The notes under the pieces are model-generated. The model did no database searches. It was not told the DNA's origin and saw only the letters and a list, made by a program, of their open reading frames with translations. 64,000 bases of DNA from Sordaria brevicollis (Eukaryota; Ascomycota; Sordariomycetes; Sordariales; Sordariaceae): NCBI GenBank assembly GCA_033439795.1, contig JAUTDP010000002.1, positions 124,001 to 188,000 on the forward strand, written 5' to 3'. How positions within the stretch are numbered: position 1 is the first letter of the stretch; each line of letters begins with the position of its first letter. Both the position numbers and the translations under genes were made by a program. Positions 22,434 to 35,122 of this stretch are shown in pieces.

Positions 22434-24713
22434 TCATATATCATGTATCTTAAACTGATACCTCTCCCTCAACTTATCCACCACCTCACACTGGAACGAC
22501 CTCCTAAACTCATCATCATCCAGTCCCTTCTCGCTATTATACGTCTCCAGACACCACTGCACGATATCCTTATAATCCACTCCTCCAGCTTGCTGGTTTT
22601 CGCCCAGCAGCCCCTCCGCGTTCTCCGACAGTCTTTGATGCACGCTATGCGGCATGAGCGCTGCGCCGGGCGGAATGGGGACCTGGAAGCGCTTCAAGTC
22701 GATTTCCCTCGCTATTGGGGGATGCCGGTTATCTTTGAGCATGAGCTGGCAGAGTATGAGGCCTAGGTAGAAGGTGGTGGGGTAAGCAGGGCTGGGGGTG
22801 AGTGGTGGGTTGCCGTTGTGTTTTGTGTAATGCGTCCTGGATTGCCCCTGTTCTGGAGAATCAGCCGAAGGGGCTACTGGCTTGGAGATGAATGGTCGTA
22901 GCTGAAACTTCTCAGCGGTAATACTGCTTTGGTCCACTAGGAATACGATATCGTCGAGCGTCAAGGGCTTGGATAACCATGGCGTGCTGTCCATCTGTAC
23001 GACGCTGGCGGAGATGGCAACTGCCATTCGGATCCTGTCGCCGAAATCGGGCCTGGGAACTCTGATGCGGCCTTGCAGGTCGCTGTCGAGAATTTGCCGG
23101 AGGGTGAGAGTGGTCCGGAACTCGAGGGGTTCGGCGGCGAGGGATTGTGGTATGTATTTTGGTTTGGTCTTGTTGTTGCTGTTGTTGTCCGGGTTCTCAA
23201 TCTCCTCCTCCTGCTCCTGCTCGCGCGGTGGATAGAGGGCGAATTTGCGGCCGTGTTTGACAGCCAGAAAATGGCCATGACAGTAGTCCGGGTCGGATGC
23301 TGGCTTCTTTCCCTTGGCGAGAGTGATGTCGCAGACATTGATTAGCTTGGTGGGTTCCAGACTGGCAAAGTTCATCAAGCTCTTCTCGGCAAGGGCTGTG
23401 ATTGAGGTGGGAGACTCCGTATCATCAGAGAAGGCCACCTTCTTTCTGGATTTGGCGGATCTCGCAAGCAGATCTTTGAACTTCAACTTTCCTGTGGTGG
23501 CCGGCCTGGGGACTCCTGGGGGTGAGAGTGGACCTACGGGTCCTCCATTCATGTACGCTGGGAGAGAGGTAGTTGAACCTCCCGTCGTAGGACGTAGCGG
23601 GTCATGATGGAGGCGCTGTCTCGTCAAAACGGACTGAGGAAACCCCGCGTCACCCGAGAACCTCACTTTCCCCGGATCCGACGAGTTGGACGTGACCTGC
23701 GAGAGATTCGGAAGAGATGTCGTCGAGTGAGACGGTGACGTGGGCGATAACAGAGGAGGCGACGAAGGGCTAAAGTTGCAGCATTGAACCCGAACCGCGA
23801 CCCAACGACGTTGTACGCGCATAAAGTCATGGGTGTAATTGGCCGAATTCAGCACAAGATGAAAGTCAATCCTCCCTCTGGCGACTTTCTCCTCCGATTC
23901 GCGCCCTTTGGTGAACAGCAAGTCTCTCCTGGACACGAGCTCAAGATAAACACTGTGAGGCAGGTCGCACTTACAGTCGGACAACGCATCTCCAAGCGCC
24001 ATGAACAGGCTTCTGAGGAGCTCGCGCAGAAGCATGGTGGCATTGTCTTTTGCGCTGACCGTTCTGGCAATCTTTTGCTCGAGCGCAACGGTGGTGAACT
24101 GCTCGAGAAGGGTGTTGCTCTTGCTCAGCCGATCCAGGGTTTCCTGATACGACTTCTTCCTCAAGCTAAAGCCAGTTCTGCTCGCCCACGCTTTGAGAAC
24201 AGACTTTTTGTCCAAGTAGACACCATGATTGTATTTCTTGTCCTAGACGTAGAATATCGTTAGTAATCCAAGAAAAGTGAAGGCAATAAAGGCCAGTCTT
24301 ACCCGATAGTAGTCTGGATCCTCTTCTGGATCGGGCAGCTTGAGCTTTATCTGAAGCTCCTTGGAAGACTTTCTGAACTCGCCCATCTGCTCGATATACT
24401 TGTCGTGCGTAAAATCCAGAAGCATGATCAATCTGGAATGGATCAAAGGTTCCAACTGCTTCCATTTGGGATGTTTTTCATTCTTTAGCTCAAGTAACCT
24501 CACAATGGACATGGTTTCGCCCAGAATTGGTCTGAGAAGTCGCTCGAAGGTGTTGATGAAGCGAACTTGTTCCGTGTCCAGACCCTGATGCAGGAGATGG
24601 AGATCATTCTTGAACTTTTTGACTGAAGGGAAGTATTCAGCGTAGACCGTGTACAGCTTCAAGGCTGCCGGTACAACAGCCAGGACGATGCCGGCAATCT
24701 CGAAACCCGACAT
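22434..24713 (-). CDS. Family D copy 1: DUF7580-like protein with hydrophobic N-terminus
   Basis: Exon 24713-24303 joins exon 24242-22434 in phase 0 across a 60-base intron (about 739 residues). The N-terminus MSGFEIAGIVLAVVPAAL is a hydrophobic helix shared by all four D copies here; a mostly helical domain follows to about residue 200 (FERLLRPILGE, then TGFSLRKKSYQETLDRL after the intron). The middle is disordered. The C-terminal half has TLRQILDSDLQGRIRVPRP, DRIRMAVAISASVVQMDSTPW, TLDDIVFLV, FYLGLILCQLML and IVQWCLETY. This resembles a protein-kinase C-lobe without the catalytic HRD/DFG motifs. I recognise it as a fungal-only family (DUF7580, named from memory). No function is established to my knowledge; the N-terminus recalls fungal death-fold or STAND-protein N-termini, which is inference. 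It is divergent with Z1. Confidence 0.8.
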
Positions 24714-25505
24714 AATGAAGATAGGTAAGGGCGAATGGTATCATCCAACTCAACCACTTCAAGGTAAAAAGGTGCGCCTGGTGTCCGGGACAAGAGTGCA
24801 TAAAAGGGAAGAGACAAACAATGTACAAAGAAAGAAAGGGAATCTCAGTGGAGAGATGGAAGCAAGATGGAAGTGGAAGGATAGAGGTACTAAGTGTGTG
24901 TGAGTGAGTGTCTGTGTCGGACTGGATGCCCAGAAAAATGAACCCCTCACCACCTCACCACCTCAAAAAAAACTTGGCCTTTCCCCTGACACTCAGGACC
25001 TGCCCGATATTTTGGGCCTCGACAGAGTCGACGCAGGCGGGTTTGGAGCATGTGCATCGGATGAGGGGGGCGGAAGAAACGTTCGGGGGGGATCTTCATG
25101 CAAGTGTGCAACCAACATCACCATCGATGGGTGTTCACACTGTGCTCCCTGCATGCAGCCTCATCACATTTTTGGGCCTCCGCTGCAGACAACCGCCGAC
25201 CAACCGCCAACCAGCGAACCGCGATAGCCTCTTTCATATTTGAGTGTTGTCGGAACCCCTCTTTCCCAAGATCCCGATGGTGCGAGAAGTCCCGGAGCAA
25301 GAGCACAGCTAGGGGTGGCTCGTTCATACGTCTCAACACCAACGTCCCGAACTCGATGTAGGAGGAGGAAGTGTCATCATCTGATATCGCAACCCACAGG
25401 AGTCTGAAAGCTGAGGTATTCTCCCTGACACAATCGCTTTTCCACAATCATGGCCTGACTAACACCATCCAAGGCAATCCCATCACCCACGCAACCCTCG
25501 TCAAA
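24714..25505. promoter_or_regulatory. Shared divergent promoter region D1/Z1
   Basis: These 792 bases separate the start codons of D1 (minus) and Z1 (plus). A possible 5'-UTR intron of Z1 lies at about 25414-25480 (donor GTATTC, branch CTGACTAAC, acceptor CCAAG). The head-to-head layout could give joint regulation; no binding site was recognised. Confidence 0.4.
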
Positions 25506-25822
25506 ATGACAGCAGACACCCCCATCTCCGCCCTTTCCACACGGGGCATCTCCGCCCTCAACGCCCTTCTCGAGACAATAGAACAAGAACCCGACGCCAA
25601 CCCCTCGACCCGGTCCCTCGTTTCCTCTTTCTTAACCAGATTCAAGCTCTGGGTCGGCAACCTCGGAGCCCACCGACCTTCTGGAATCCGATCACTCGAG
25701 TACAAGCTGCGTGATGCCTCCATGGTTCGGAACCATGTCGTTTCTCTCTTGCAAGACTTGTGTCTCTCCATCGATGAAGCCTTCGCTTTGGTTCTAGCCG
25801 GAGATTTTGGTGATGCTGACGG

Positions 25823-25856
<34 letters not shown>

Positions 25857-28555
25857 GACTCGGATTCTATCGCCGACCTGGAAGAGCTAGAAAGACTTTG
25901 GACCGACGAAGGCCGGGATCCCGACGATAGATCGAACCTCGACTTGGCTCTGAGCGGGATCCAGAATGCCATCGACTGTTTACTCCGGCTGTCGGCTTCG
26001 ATCCGCAACCCTGCCCCGCACGACCACTTCAAATCCAAGGCCGCGGCGGATTACGGCGCCGGGTTTGAGCTGTACGAGAAGAACCGCATCAGCGAGAAGT
26101 ACAACCACCTCGACCAAGCCGTGCTGGATCGCTTGGCCAAGTCAATGGTCAGGCGGCGGCAGTACTTCAAGTACCGCGCAGACCATGCGGAACGTATAGC
26201 TCATGGAGTGGAAGCCATTGCCGAAGGGACTGAGTTCCATGATGGTGGGTCCGAGTACACGGCCAACCAAACGGCCATTTCGTCAATACCGGATCACTTG
26301 AAGGATGATGCGCTTGCGGCTGTTGCGGCCGACATGGATGCGACCGACGATCTGGAGGATACCAAGTCGCAAGCTTCGGCGACGTCGTATGCAGAGACCG
26401 ATGCCAATAGCACCGAGCTTCGAATGCCGAAGCCGCCACCGGAGTATATCCGTGGTCCCTTCAAGTGTCCATTCTGCCACATGATCATCGAGATTCAGAC
26501 CACAGTTGAGTGGAAGTAAGACTTCTTTCATCCCAACTCTTCCCCTGGAACACGCTAACGGGCACTCCGCCATCCAGAAAGCATGTGTATCGCGACCTCC
26601 AACCGTACAACTGCCTTTACACATCCTGTCGACTACCACACCAGCAGTTCTCCCGACGGTCCGAGTGGCTCGATCACATGAAGCGCGAGCACTGGAGAAT
26701 CTGGCGCTGTTCTCTCGGTTGCACCGACACTACCTTCGACTCGGCCGAAGAACTAATAGAGCACAACAAGTCCGCTCACGCTTCCGAAGGCAAAAGCAAG
26801 GCCCCGCTGTCTTCGACTCCCGATCTTTCCAAGGCCCGGGGGCCATGTCCGCTCTGCTTGGATGTGACAATCGTCAGCGACAAGATCTACGGCAAGCACG
26901 TTGGTGATCACCTCGAGCGGTTAGCCTTGTTTGTCTTGCCTTCGGTGGACTACGGAGACGAGTCCGATAAGGGAGATGACAGCGACAATAACAACAACAC
27001 GGACAACAGCGACAAAGGAGATGACAGCGACAATAACAACAACACGGACAACAGCGACAAAGGAGATGACGATGACGGGTCCGACGATGGTGGGATTGGC
27101 AATGATGGCCAATCTACCACCACCAGCCGAAACACCAACGAAGTTAAACCACTTGGCTCTTCGAATCAGCAATCCAAGCAGTCAGATGGTCCACAGGAGC
27201 CAGCTAAACAAGGAGGAGCAGACAAGAGGACGGACTGGGAGACCTATCTCCACAGAAAGACGGGGCTTCCAGGCGACGACGACGATGGCTTTGAAGACGA
27301 TCCATACAACGATCAGACAAAGAAACCAGGGACCGTGCCGTCCAAAAACCAGGCCGAGGTAGGGCCAACAGATGCACTCCCGACGTACATGACGCCCGAA
27401 GAAGAGGAGAAGAAGGATCGGGCCATTGAGAGGCTCCTCAGAGAGGAAGAGGAACTTGAAAACCTCCGAAGGTCAGAGGCGTCAGTGGGTGTCGGTGTCG
27501 AAAACCTTTTCAAGCAAAGATACCAGCCCCGACTTGACTACCTCCAGAAAAAGTTTGACATGATGGAGGCCAAGGGAACAGGGGACACCTGGACAAAAGA
27601 GAAGGAGGCCTACAAGATGAGGCAACAAAACAGGGCGACTTTGGAACTGAACATGTCCCAGCCTGATACTGGCCGTCGGCCTCAGATTCAGGAGAAGGCC
27701 CCGGTGATAGACTACAGTAATAGACGCCGAAACCTGGAGGAAGTCAACAGAAACATGTTTAGGCCTCAGGTTGCTGCTGGTCAGAGCTCCAGCTCTCGTC
27801 GGCAGACTGGTTTCGAAAACGATGCTTCTGAAAGAGACTACGACCCATACGGACCGGAGATAGGAAATGAGGAAATACGGAAGGCGAATGCCCGAGACCT
27901 GTGGGAAAGCTATGGTCCAGGGCCGAACAGGTCTAGGCCACCGGTATTTTCTAGTCGAAGATCTTCCAGCTCTGGGCAGAGTCAGAGAGGTTCCATCGAG
28001 GAAGATGGCGATGACGAGGACGATGACGAGGACGAGGACGAGTCTGCTCCTGGGACTGCTGGAAGACCTGGGAGACATGGCCACGCCGACGACAGATATG
28101 GGACACAGCGTTTTCCACTCAAGGATGGCAGCAAGCCAAAACCAAAGGAAACCCCGATGTGGCGTCAACCAGAAAACTGGGAAGTTCCAGGGGCAGCGAG
28201 AGTTCCACAAGCGGCGCGGGAGGCGGATAATCTTCGCATGGAGAATACCGTGCTCAAGCAGGAACTCGAACGGCTTCGGCGGCGTGAACAAGAGGCCGAG
28301 AGGGAGAAAAAGGAAGAAGAGGAGGAGAAGCAGCGCCAGCAGTCGCAGGGTGCAGGTGGATTCTTGGGCTCGCTGTTTTCGAGGAACAAGAAGAAGGAGG
28401 GAAAGAAGCCGGAATCGGCAGGCTCGAGCAGTAAGCAGGCAGATCCGTACGCGCATCAGTATGGTAGTCCGACGGGTAGTACTGGCACTCTCGACTCTAG
28501 GCCTGATGATGACCCGATGCGTCCTGGAGGGCCGCCGGCGTATGGTCTGGGGTAA
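25506..28555 (+). CDS. Family Z copy 1: RLW-domain and C2H2-like finger protein, coiled-coil tail
   Basis: Exons 25506-26515 and 26578-28555 are joined across a 62-base intron (branch GCTAAC), about 995 residues. The N-terminal helical domain shows SSFLTRFKLWVGNLGAHRPS and SLEYKLRDAS, then later DRLAKSMVRRRQYFKYR. A cysteine-rich part follows across the intron: FKCPFCHMI, DLQPYNCLYTSC with FSRRSEWLDHMKREH, WRCSLGC with EEHIEHN-like His spacing, and CPLCLDV with HVGDHLERLALF. These are three to four C2H2-like fingers usual in this fungal family. The rest is disordered: a 15-residue acidic Asn-rich tandem repeat, a Ser/Arg/Gly-rich part, a coiled coil (LKQELERLRRREQEAEREK, about 900-940) and a Pro/Gly-rich end. 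Likely a nuclear or scaffold protein; the role is unknown. The stop overlaps a GTAAGT, so a further 3' exon is possible. Confidence 0.8.
26966..27073 (+). repeat. 45-bp in-frame tandem repeat in Z1
   Basis: Two full copies and part of a third of a 45-base unit encode the 15-residue acidic unit DKGDDSDNNNNTDNS. The copies are nearly identical in DNA, so the expansion is recent. Confidence 0.85.
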
Positions 28556-29060
28556 GTCGTCCGTCTTGGGGAGGGCCGGGGGCGTAGGTGGTAGATGTTA
28601 CAATGTGGACATAGCTGGCGTGTTGAATGGATGGTGCTGGTAGACTTGAAGACGAGTGTACTTTGTGGAGGGGCTTTCCGTCCGGGTGTACTGGGTATCC
28701 GTTGCCAAAATTGGAATAGCCGGTGCCTTTTTGGACTCCAAGTGTACATGTAGTTCACCTCCCACAGGTTTGTTCGTTAGCTTGGTACGTCTGGAAGGCC
28801 GTTCTACAGCTCACTAGTTGGCTAAGTGGGAAGGCTGGCGTAATATGAACGGAGTAAAAATCTGATGCTCGTGTACGGTTGGACTCGCTCACTAGACCTG
28901 GATGGCTTGCATTTGGAATGACTTTGGGATGGCTTGGGCCAACGAGACTACGAAAGTCGAAATCCCTTGTTGTTTCCCCTTGGTCGAACATGTCGTGTGA
29001 TTATCGAGCTGACTGAGAGACAAACCAGCATCAAATAGTAGCCCTGCCGAATGCCTTTCT
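28556..29060. other. Intergenic region between Z1 and D2 (convergent)
   Basis: Z1 and D2 end facing each other. Nothing beyond their 3' regions is recognised. Confidence 0.4.
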
Positions 29061-31152
29061 CTATACACTAGTTTGTATCGCCTCCTCCAACCTTTGCACC
29101 ACCTCGACATTGAAGTCATCGCAAAACGTCCCGTCGTCCAAGCCTTTGGTGGTCTTCCAGGTCTGAAGACACCAGTCTATTGCGCTCGCGCACAGAAAAG
29201 CTGCCTCTTGTAGCACTTCGTTCTGCAACTCACTTGTGTAAAATTGCTCCAGTTCGCTGGCTTTCTTGACGTCCAGTAAAGGTCTTGTTGACTTGTCGCA
29301 ATCATAAAGGGCGGAAGTCAAGTCCAGCTTATCGTCGATCTTCTCAAGGACGAGTTGGATTAGAAGTAGGCCAAGGGAGAACACGGTTGGGTGGAAAGGC
29401 CGAGAACCGCCAGTGTAGTTGGCCGGGACACAGGGCAGGTTCCCTACTGGCCCTCCTCCTCCCATGTTCAAAGAGGTACAGGTATCGGTTTTTGAGTCAG
29501 AGACAGGCTTGGAAATGAATGGTCGGAGTTCGAACGTAGAATCCGGGCCTACGAGAAGAACAATATCGTCGAGCGTGAGAATGGCATTGCTTATCCATGG
29601 AGTACCGTGGAGCTGTAGGATGCCGGCAGAGATGGCTTGTGCTATGCGCAACTTTGTGGAAAAGGCCAGTTTGGGGGGTCCAGAGTGGCTTATTGATTCT
29701 CGTCGGAGGTTGTGATTGAGTACTTGACGGAGGGTAAGCGACGTGCGTACTTGGAAGTTGTCTTGTGTTGGGGACGGCAACTGTTGAGGCTGTATATCGT
29801 CGTCCCAGCGTGGCGGGTAGAGGCCAAAGCGCCGGCCTTTGGTATTGTCCATGATCCATCCGTGACAGTGCTCTCTGCCAATGGACGTCGTTCCCTTGCC
29901 CTTGTTCACCGTGAGCTGACAGAGATTCAACAAGGGTGAATCAGGAATCGTGACGCGATGTGGGTGAGGGCTTGATACGTGCAGGCAGGCTGTTGTTGTG
30001 GAAATTGATTCGAAGGTCACTGTTTTCTTGTGTCCCTTGAAGAGTGAAGAGAGCCTCCGCTTCGTGTTGGATGGTGATGGTGACAATGTCCTTGTTGAAC
30101 CCTTCTCGGATTCGTCACCTGGGTATGTCCAAAGAGTTGATTCGGAGCAGGCAAGAGACGCTGTGGAGTTGGTGGCGTGCGTCAACGTGGGCGGTGGAGA
30201 GAGAGGAGTGTTATCGAAGTCTCCGCACTGAAGCCGGAAACTGGTCCAGCGGACATTGAACTGTGGTGGCTTCTGGGGTTCGTCGCATCCGGCAAGTGTT
30301 TTGTCTGAGACCATGGACGTCAAGACAATGTGGAATGGAACTTCCCTGGCCAGTCGATCTTCGGCGTCATCTTTTCCGACGTGAGCCAAGTCGCGGACCA
30401 CAAGCTCGAGACAGGCCTGGTGAGGCTGTGGACAATGACAAGTCGTGGCTGCACCTCGAAGGGCATCGAAAAGGCTTTTGGCCAGGTTGCGCAAGAGGTG
30501 AATGATCTTGCTGTGAAATTGGCGTCTTCGGCTAGGACCCAAGACTCTGCTGTCATTGGCAAGGCCGTGAATGAAGGTGTTGGCGGATTTAAGACGTGTG
30601 ATGATATCGTTGTAGTCTTTCTTTTTGAGAGTAAAGCCTACTTTGGCTTTCCATACTCGCAGAATGGTGGCCTTTCGCCTGTCTGATGGAAGGTTCTGGC
30701 GTATACAGGTTAGCTTGGACAAGTGATACTGAGACCCCAGCCATGGATTCAACGGTACTTACTTGCAGCTGGTCCAGCATATCCTCTCGCAGGCGCAGTT
30801 TCCTCTGCAAATCCAGTCCGACGGCCTGGATATCTCGCACTTTCTCTTCAAACTTTGGGTAGGAATCAGACAGTCTGTTTCTCAACTTGTTGTTCACAGC
30901 CGATTTCTGCCATCTGGCGGACAGCGGGTTGTCGAGGTAGTCGTCAATGTCTTCAAACGGCACGATCTGTTCGAGAAGCAGTTCACAGCTTGTTCGCAGT
31001 CGTAGCATTTCTGTTTCCAGATCTCCAATGAGGTTGGCGAGGTCACTGGGGACTCCCTTCATGTCGGCCATGATGTCCTTGTACGTCCTCAGCGCTTTGA
31101 TGGCCAGGGGCAACACGCCCAGGACAAGGCCGGCGACTTCAAGGCCCGACAT
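29061..31152 (-). CDS. Family D copy 2: DUF7580-like protein
   Basis: Exon 31152-30763 joins exon 30695-29061 in phase 0 across a 67-base intron, about 674 residues. The architecture matches D1: N-terminus MSGLEVAGLVLGVLPLAIKA, helical region with LRTSCELLLEQIVPFEDIDD, VWKAKVGFTLKKKDYNDIITRL right after the intron, a disordered middle, then SLTLRQVLNHNLRRE, TKLRIAQAISAGILQLHGTPW, TLDDIVLLV, FSLGLLLIQLVLEK and AIDWCLQTW. The intron position is conserved with D1 and D3, which shows common descent. The start was set at ATG 31152 because it begins the conserved MSG motif; five upstream codons begin with TTG. Unlike D1 and D3, it has no intact Z partner upstream. Confidence 0.8.
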
Positions 31153-32086
31153 GTCGTACTTTGACAAGGAAGCGGCAGTCTTGGAGATGTCGTGAATAAC
31201 GCTTTGGGAAGCCTGTTGACAATGAAACCGACGGCCAGAGGATGAAGTATTGGTACGTTTCCCCCCTTTTCCCCCCTCTGACTCGCAAGCTAACCAACCC
31301 GTCTCGCTTCATCAGCAAAACCGTGGACGAGGTTCGCAAATCAAAAGGAGCTAGGTACGTCGTGGTACTGTCCTAGGTGTTTCCGCAACTTCATGTCCGA
31401 TGAGGACCTGATGTATCATTATGACCGGTCCAACGGCGGGAAGTGCTATAGAAGGTGGGAGTCAAGGTAGCGAAACTAGACAGAGTAGGTATCTTCTTGG
31501 GACCGTGTATCTCGCTTACCGGATCCAACTGGCCGCTGGTTTTTCTTTGGTTTGGAATACCGGCAGAATCTCTTTTGGGGGTCAAAGTTCCCCGGGGGTC
31601 TCCGGCTGACATCCGGCTTGGCGGGTCCGGGCGGGTCCGGGTGGGTCCCGGGTCTTCGGGGGCCGCCTGGGATCGGTCTTGGCACCTAGTGTAGTTGATC
31701 ACACTTGCTAAATCGCCGGTCAAGTAAACAAGTCACAGATATCTCGAACGAACCCAAACAAGGTCAAGAGCCATAGTCCTACGTAGCTTGTGTTGTCTTG
31801 ATTTTGTTTAGAGCGCTGGTTTTCCTCTTTCGTTTAGACTCTACATGTAGAATCTCTGTCTCAATTAAGTCAAGCAGGGGTCCTGGCTTGTACATGATAC
31901 TTCCTGGCATGGCATCAACGGTCAGCTGTTCTCCCCTTCCCAGCACCAGCACGTTTCCACTCCTCATACACGTCCACATTCATAACCCCGTTCCTTCTTT
32001 TCTTCACCACGCCATCATCCCATCCCCAACCCTCTCCATCCAATTAATCCACCCCTCAACCCCTCAACCCCTCCCTCCATCCAGCC
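31153..32086. other. Intergenic region between D2 and D3
   Basis: No intact gene in 934 bases. By the pattern of the array, a Z copy on the plus strand would be expected to start here; only a possible finger relic is seen (listed separately). GGGTCC/GGCGGGTCC-like repeats occur at 31615-31665. Confidence 0.4.
31357..31473 (+). pseudogene. Possible relic of a C2H2-like finger exon
   Basis: One plus-strand frame reads WYCPRCFRNFMSDEDLMYHYDRSN, with the WxCxxC, Phe, Leu and His spacing of a C2H2-like finger, then a stop. It has no start and no flanking coding sequence. It could be the remains of the Z partner expected next to D2, or chance. Confidence 0.3.
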
Positions 32087-34336
32087 TCACCTCACAACCC
32101 CCCTTTCCGCCTCCTTTTCCGCGCCTCGCCTCGCCTTAGCAACCCCCCTCGCCGTCACCTCCAACTTCTCAACCACACTCACACAAAACTCCTGACAAAA
32201 CTCCTCGTCACCAAACCCCGCCCTGATATCCCCATGACCTCTCTCCAGACACCATCTAACCGCGTTCAGGAGGATGTCGCCGCCGAACGCGTTGAGCTGG
32301 ACCGACGCGATGTGAGCTGCGGATTCACTTATTTGTTGGGCTTTTTTGATCGTAAGTGGATAGAGACCTCTTAAGTCAATCTCATCAACTACTTTGCCGA
32401 GGATTAGTTGGAGGAGCAGGAGGCCGAGGGAGAAGGGGAGGGGGTCGAAGGGTCGCTCGTCGTCGAATATGGAGTGTGTTTCTGTTGAAATGGGGGTGTG
32501 GTGCGGCTGCTGGTTGTTGTCAGGTGCTGCGGTGTAGGTAAGGGAATGATTCCTGGGGAGTGATAGAGACTCGTCGGATATTTGTATGGGCCTCGATATG
32601 AAAGGGCGGTCCACGTCAAACTGATCGTTGCTGTCGTCCACCAAGATCAGAATGTCGTCGAGGGTGAGGACTTTGTGTTGGGAACTCCATGGGGTGCTGT
32701 GGATGTGGACGACGCTGGCGGAGATGGAGTGGGCCATGTTTAGCTTGGCTTCGAGGGTGAGTTTGGGTACTCTACATGCCCCTGGTATTTGTGGATGTGT
32801 CGAAGTCCCACGCTGTTGGCCTTCTAGGATTTGCCGAAGTGTGAGAGAAGTGAGAAACCCCGAATTTTGTTGTCCTTCTGGCTGGGACAAGGTCGCGCCT
32901 ACCCGGTTTCTTCCCTGGGGCGGATAAAGACCAAATCTGCGATCTTTGGTTTGATCTATGATGCACCCGTAACAATTCTCACCGGACCATTGTGCTTTTC
33001 CTTTGTTGAGTGTGATCCGACACAGGTCTAATGGGCTTTCGTCAGGTATATCAGTCGGAGGTTGTGAAGTACAGGTAGGACTCGAAAGCTGTGGAACGGT
33101 GACTAAAGTCGATGTCGTGGACATTCTGTGGATCAATGCCCCAACGGTCGTTGTCGATGCGTCTGCCCAGCCAACTCTTTTCCGGCTCTTGAGTGGCTTG
33201 GTAACATGGAGCAAGGACGACAGCTCCGTCGCCGTACGTGACCACCCGCGAACCCTCGTTGAGCTTCCCGTGATGATTTCCTTGGATGATTGAAGCGTAG
33301 AGGTAGTTGTTTCGGAAGGGAGGAGAGAGGTTGTGGAGGATTGTGAGCTGATTGACGGCCGGACTGTTGATGGAAGAGCTCTGGGCCCATGTCCTGTGCA
33401 TTGAAGCCGGAAGTTTGTCCAACGCTGCTGCGACTGCAGAGAGGACCGTTCAGCGAGGGTCCGATCGGAGTTTGCGCAACTCAAAGCCACGTGGAAGTCA
33501 ACGGTCTTTTCCACTTGATCTTCTTTGTCGACAGTATGGATGAAAACCATGTCGCGAGCCATAAGTTCAAGGCATGCGTCGACGTCATGTGGCTTTGGAC
33601 AGTAGCAGGTTGATGCCGCGTTTTGCAGGGCTTTGAACAGACTCGTGGTCAAGTTCCGTAAGATGCGAATGACGCGGTCGTAGGATCTCTGTTTCCTGCT
33701 CGTTTCCAGTTGCCTGCCTCTGTTTGCACAGCTGTCAAGGAAAGTGTTGGCTGACTGTAGGCGCGATATTATGTGATCATAGTCCTTTTTCCTGAGCGTA
33801 AATCCAGACTTGCTCTTCCACTCCCTCAACAACGATGTCTTTTCGTTAAACTTGAGCTTTTGATGTGCTAGGAATATTAGCATGCTACTCAATCTGACAT
33901 GGCGAACCGTTCTCTCTCCGTTGAACTAGAATAGATGGGTTGATGTCCCTACCTTGCCGTCTTCCTGCACCATGAAGCCCACACTCCTCTTCAACTCGGC
34001 CTCCACCGTCTTCATATCGCCTATCGTCCTCTCGTAAGTGGTGACTGCATCCCAAAGCCTTATTTTGAGTTTGTTGGTCACACCCAGCGCTTTCCATTTC
34101 TCTGAGAAGGGGTCCTCGAGCAAATCATCAATCTCCTTGGCCGGCACGATTCCCTCCAGGAGCAGTTCACAACTCGTGCGAAGCCGCACACGTTCCGTTT
34201 CGAGACCGAGGATTAGAGCCTGGATGTCGCTTTCGACATTCCGTATCGAGGATAAAATGCTTCTATAGCCATTCAGAGCCTGGATGACTACCGGCAGGAC
34301 ACCCAGGACAAGCCCGGCGACTTCAATGCCGGACAT
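32087..34336 (-). CDS. Family D copy 3: DUF7580-like protein
   Basis: Exon 34336-33953 joins exon 33856-32087 in phase 0 across a 96-base intron, about 717 residues. The acceptor was chosen to keep the frame. Same build as D1 and D2: MSGIEVAGLVLGVLPVVIQAL, LRTSCELLLEGIVPAKEIDD, EWKSKSGFTLRKKDYDHIISRL, a Ser/Thr-rich disordered middle, SLTLRQILEGQQRGT, LEAKLNMAHSISASVVHIHST, TLDDILILVDD, FSLGLLLLQLILGKV and AVRWCLERG. The C-terminus is longer and very basic/Ala-rich. It is divergent with Z2, with 786 bases between the start codons. Confidence 0.8.
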
Positions 34337-35122
34337 TCTTTCATCAGAGGCGGCACTGGCGGGAGCTTGGACGGCTGGTCGTAGTGCCGCTCAAGTAAGG
34401 GCAAACGTGCCGTTAATGACTGCTGAAATAATGCTGGTTGGAAAGCGACAAAGTGGAACAAAGCCGACGACAGATTGAGAAGTGGAAATAAGGGAAGACC
34501 ACGGACAGCGGGAAGGAGAGGGTGAAAAGTCTGGGAATGGAACCCCGCGCTGCGCCTTCCTGAATAACGAAGGAAAGATGAAGGTAGGCAGGTAGAGTGC
34601 ATGCACATGGAGCACCTCATTCGTTCCGTCCCCCGAGCCCAACTCCAACCCCCAACATCCGCTTGTGAGTTTCCGTCGATGCTTCGAACGCCACTTCTGT
34701 TTATATAGAGATACCGTGAGATGGGGTTTATAAAGTATAGGTACCTTCAAAGTGCAGAAGCAATGTGGGATTATCAAGTCGCAGTACATGCGGAACGACC
34801 GCTCTGTGTATCCACCCAGTTAGGTATCTCCACACGCCCCTGTACAAGGCGTACAGTACAACATTGACCAGGGCAGCTGCCACCCAACCTGCAGTTTCTA
34901 CCCCTCATCAACGGGACAGTGCAGGACTGTAGGTGGGATCTGCTCCCCTTCTCATTCATCCAATTTCAAACTTTGATCCACATCATCTTCTGGGTTCCGA
35001 ATCTCGACTAACAGCGAGCAGAAAGCCTGCTGCCTCACTTGGCCGTTTACCACCACCACTGGCTCGCCATTTTCAACAATTTCAACTCACCTCTCGAACA
35101 GTCACAATACATATCATGTACC
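34337..35122. promoter_or_regulatory. Shared divergent promoter region D3/Z2
   Basis: These 786 bases between the D3 and Z2 start codons are almost the same length as the D1/Z1 gap (792). No binding site was recognised and no coding frame is convincing. Confidence 0.4.
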
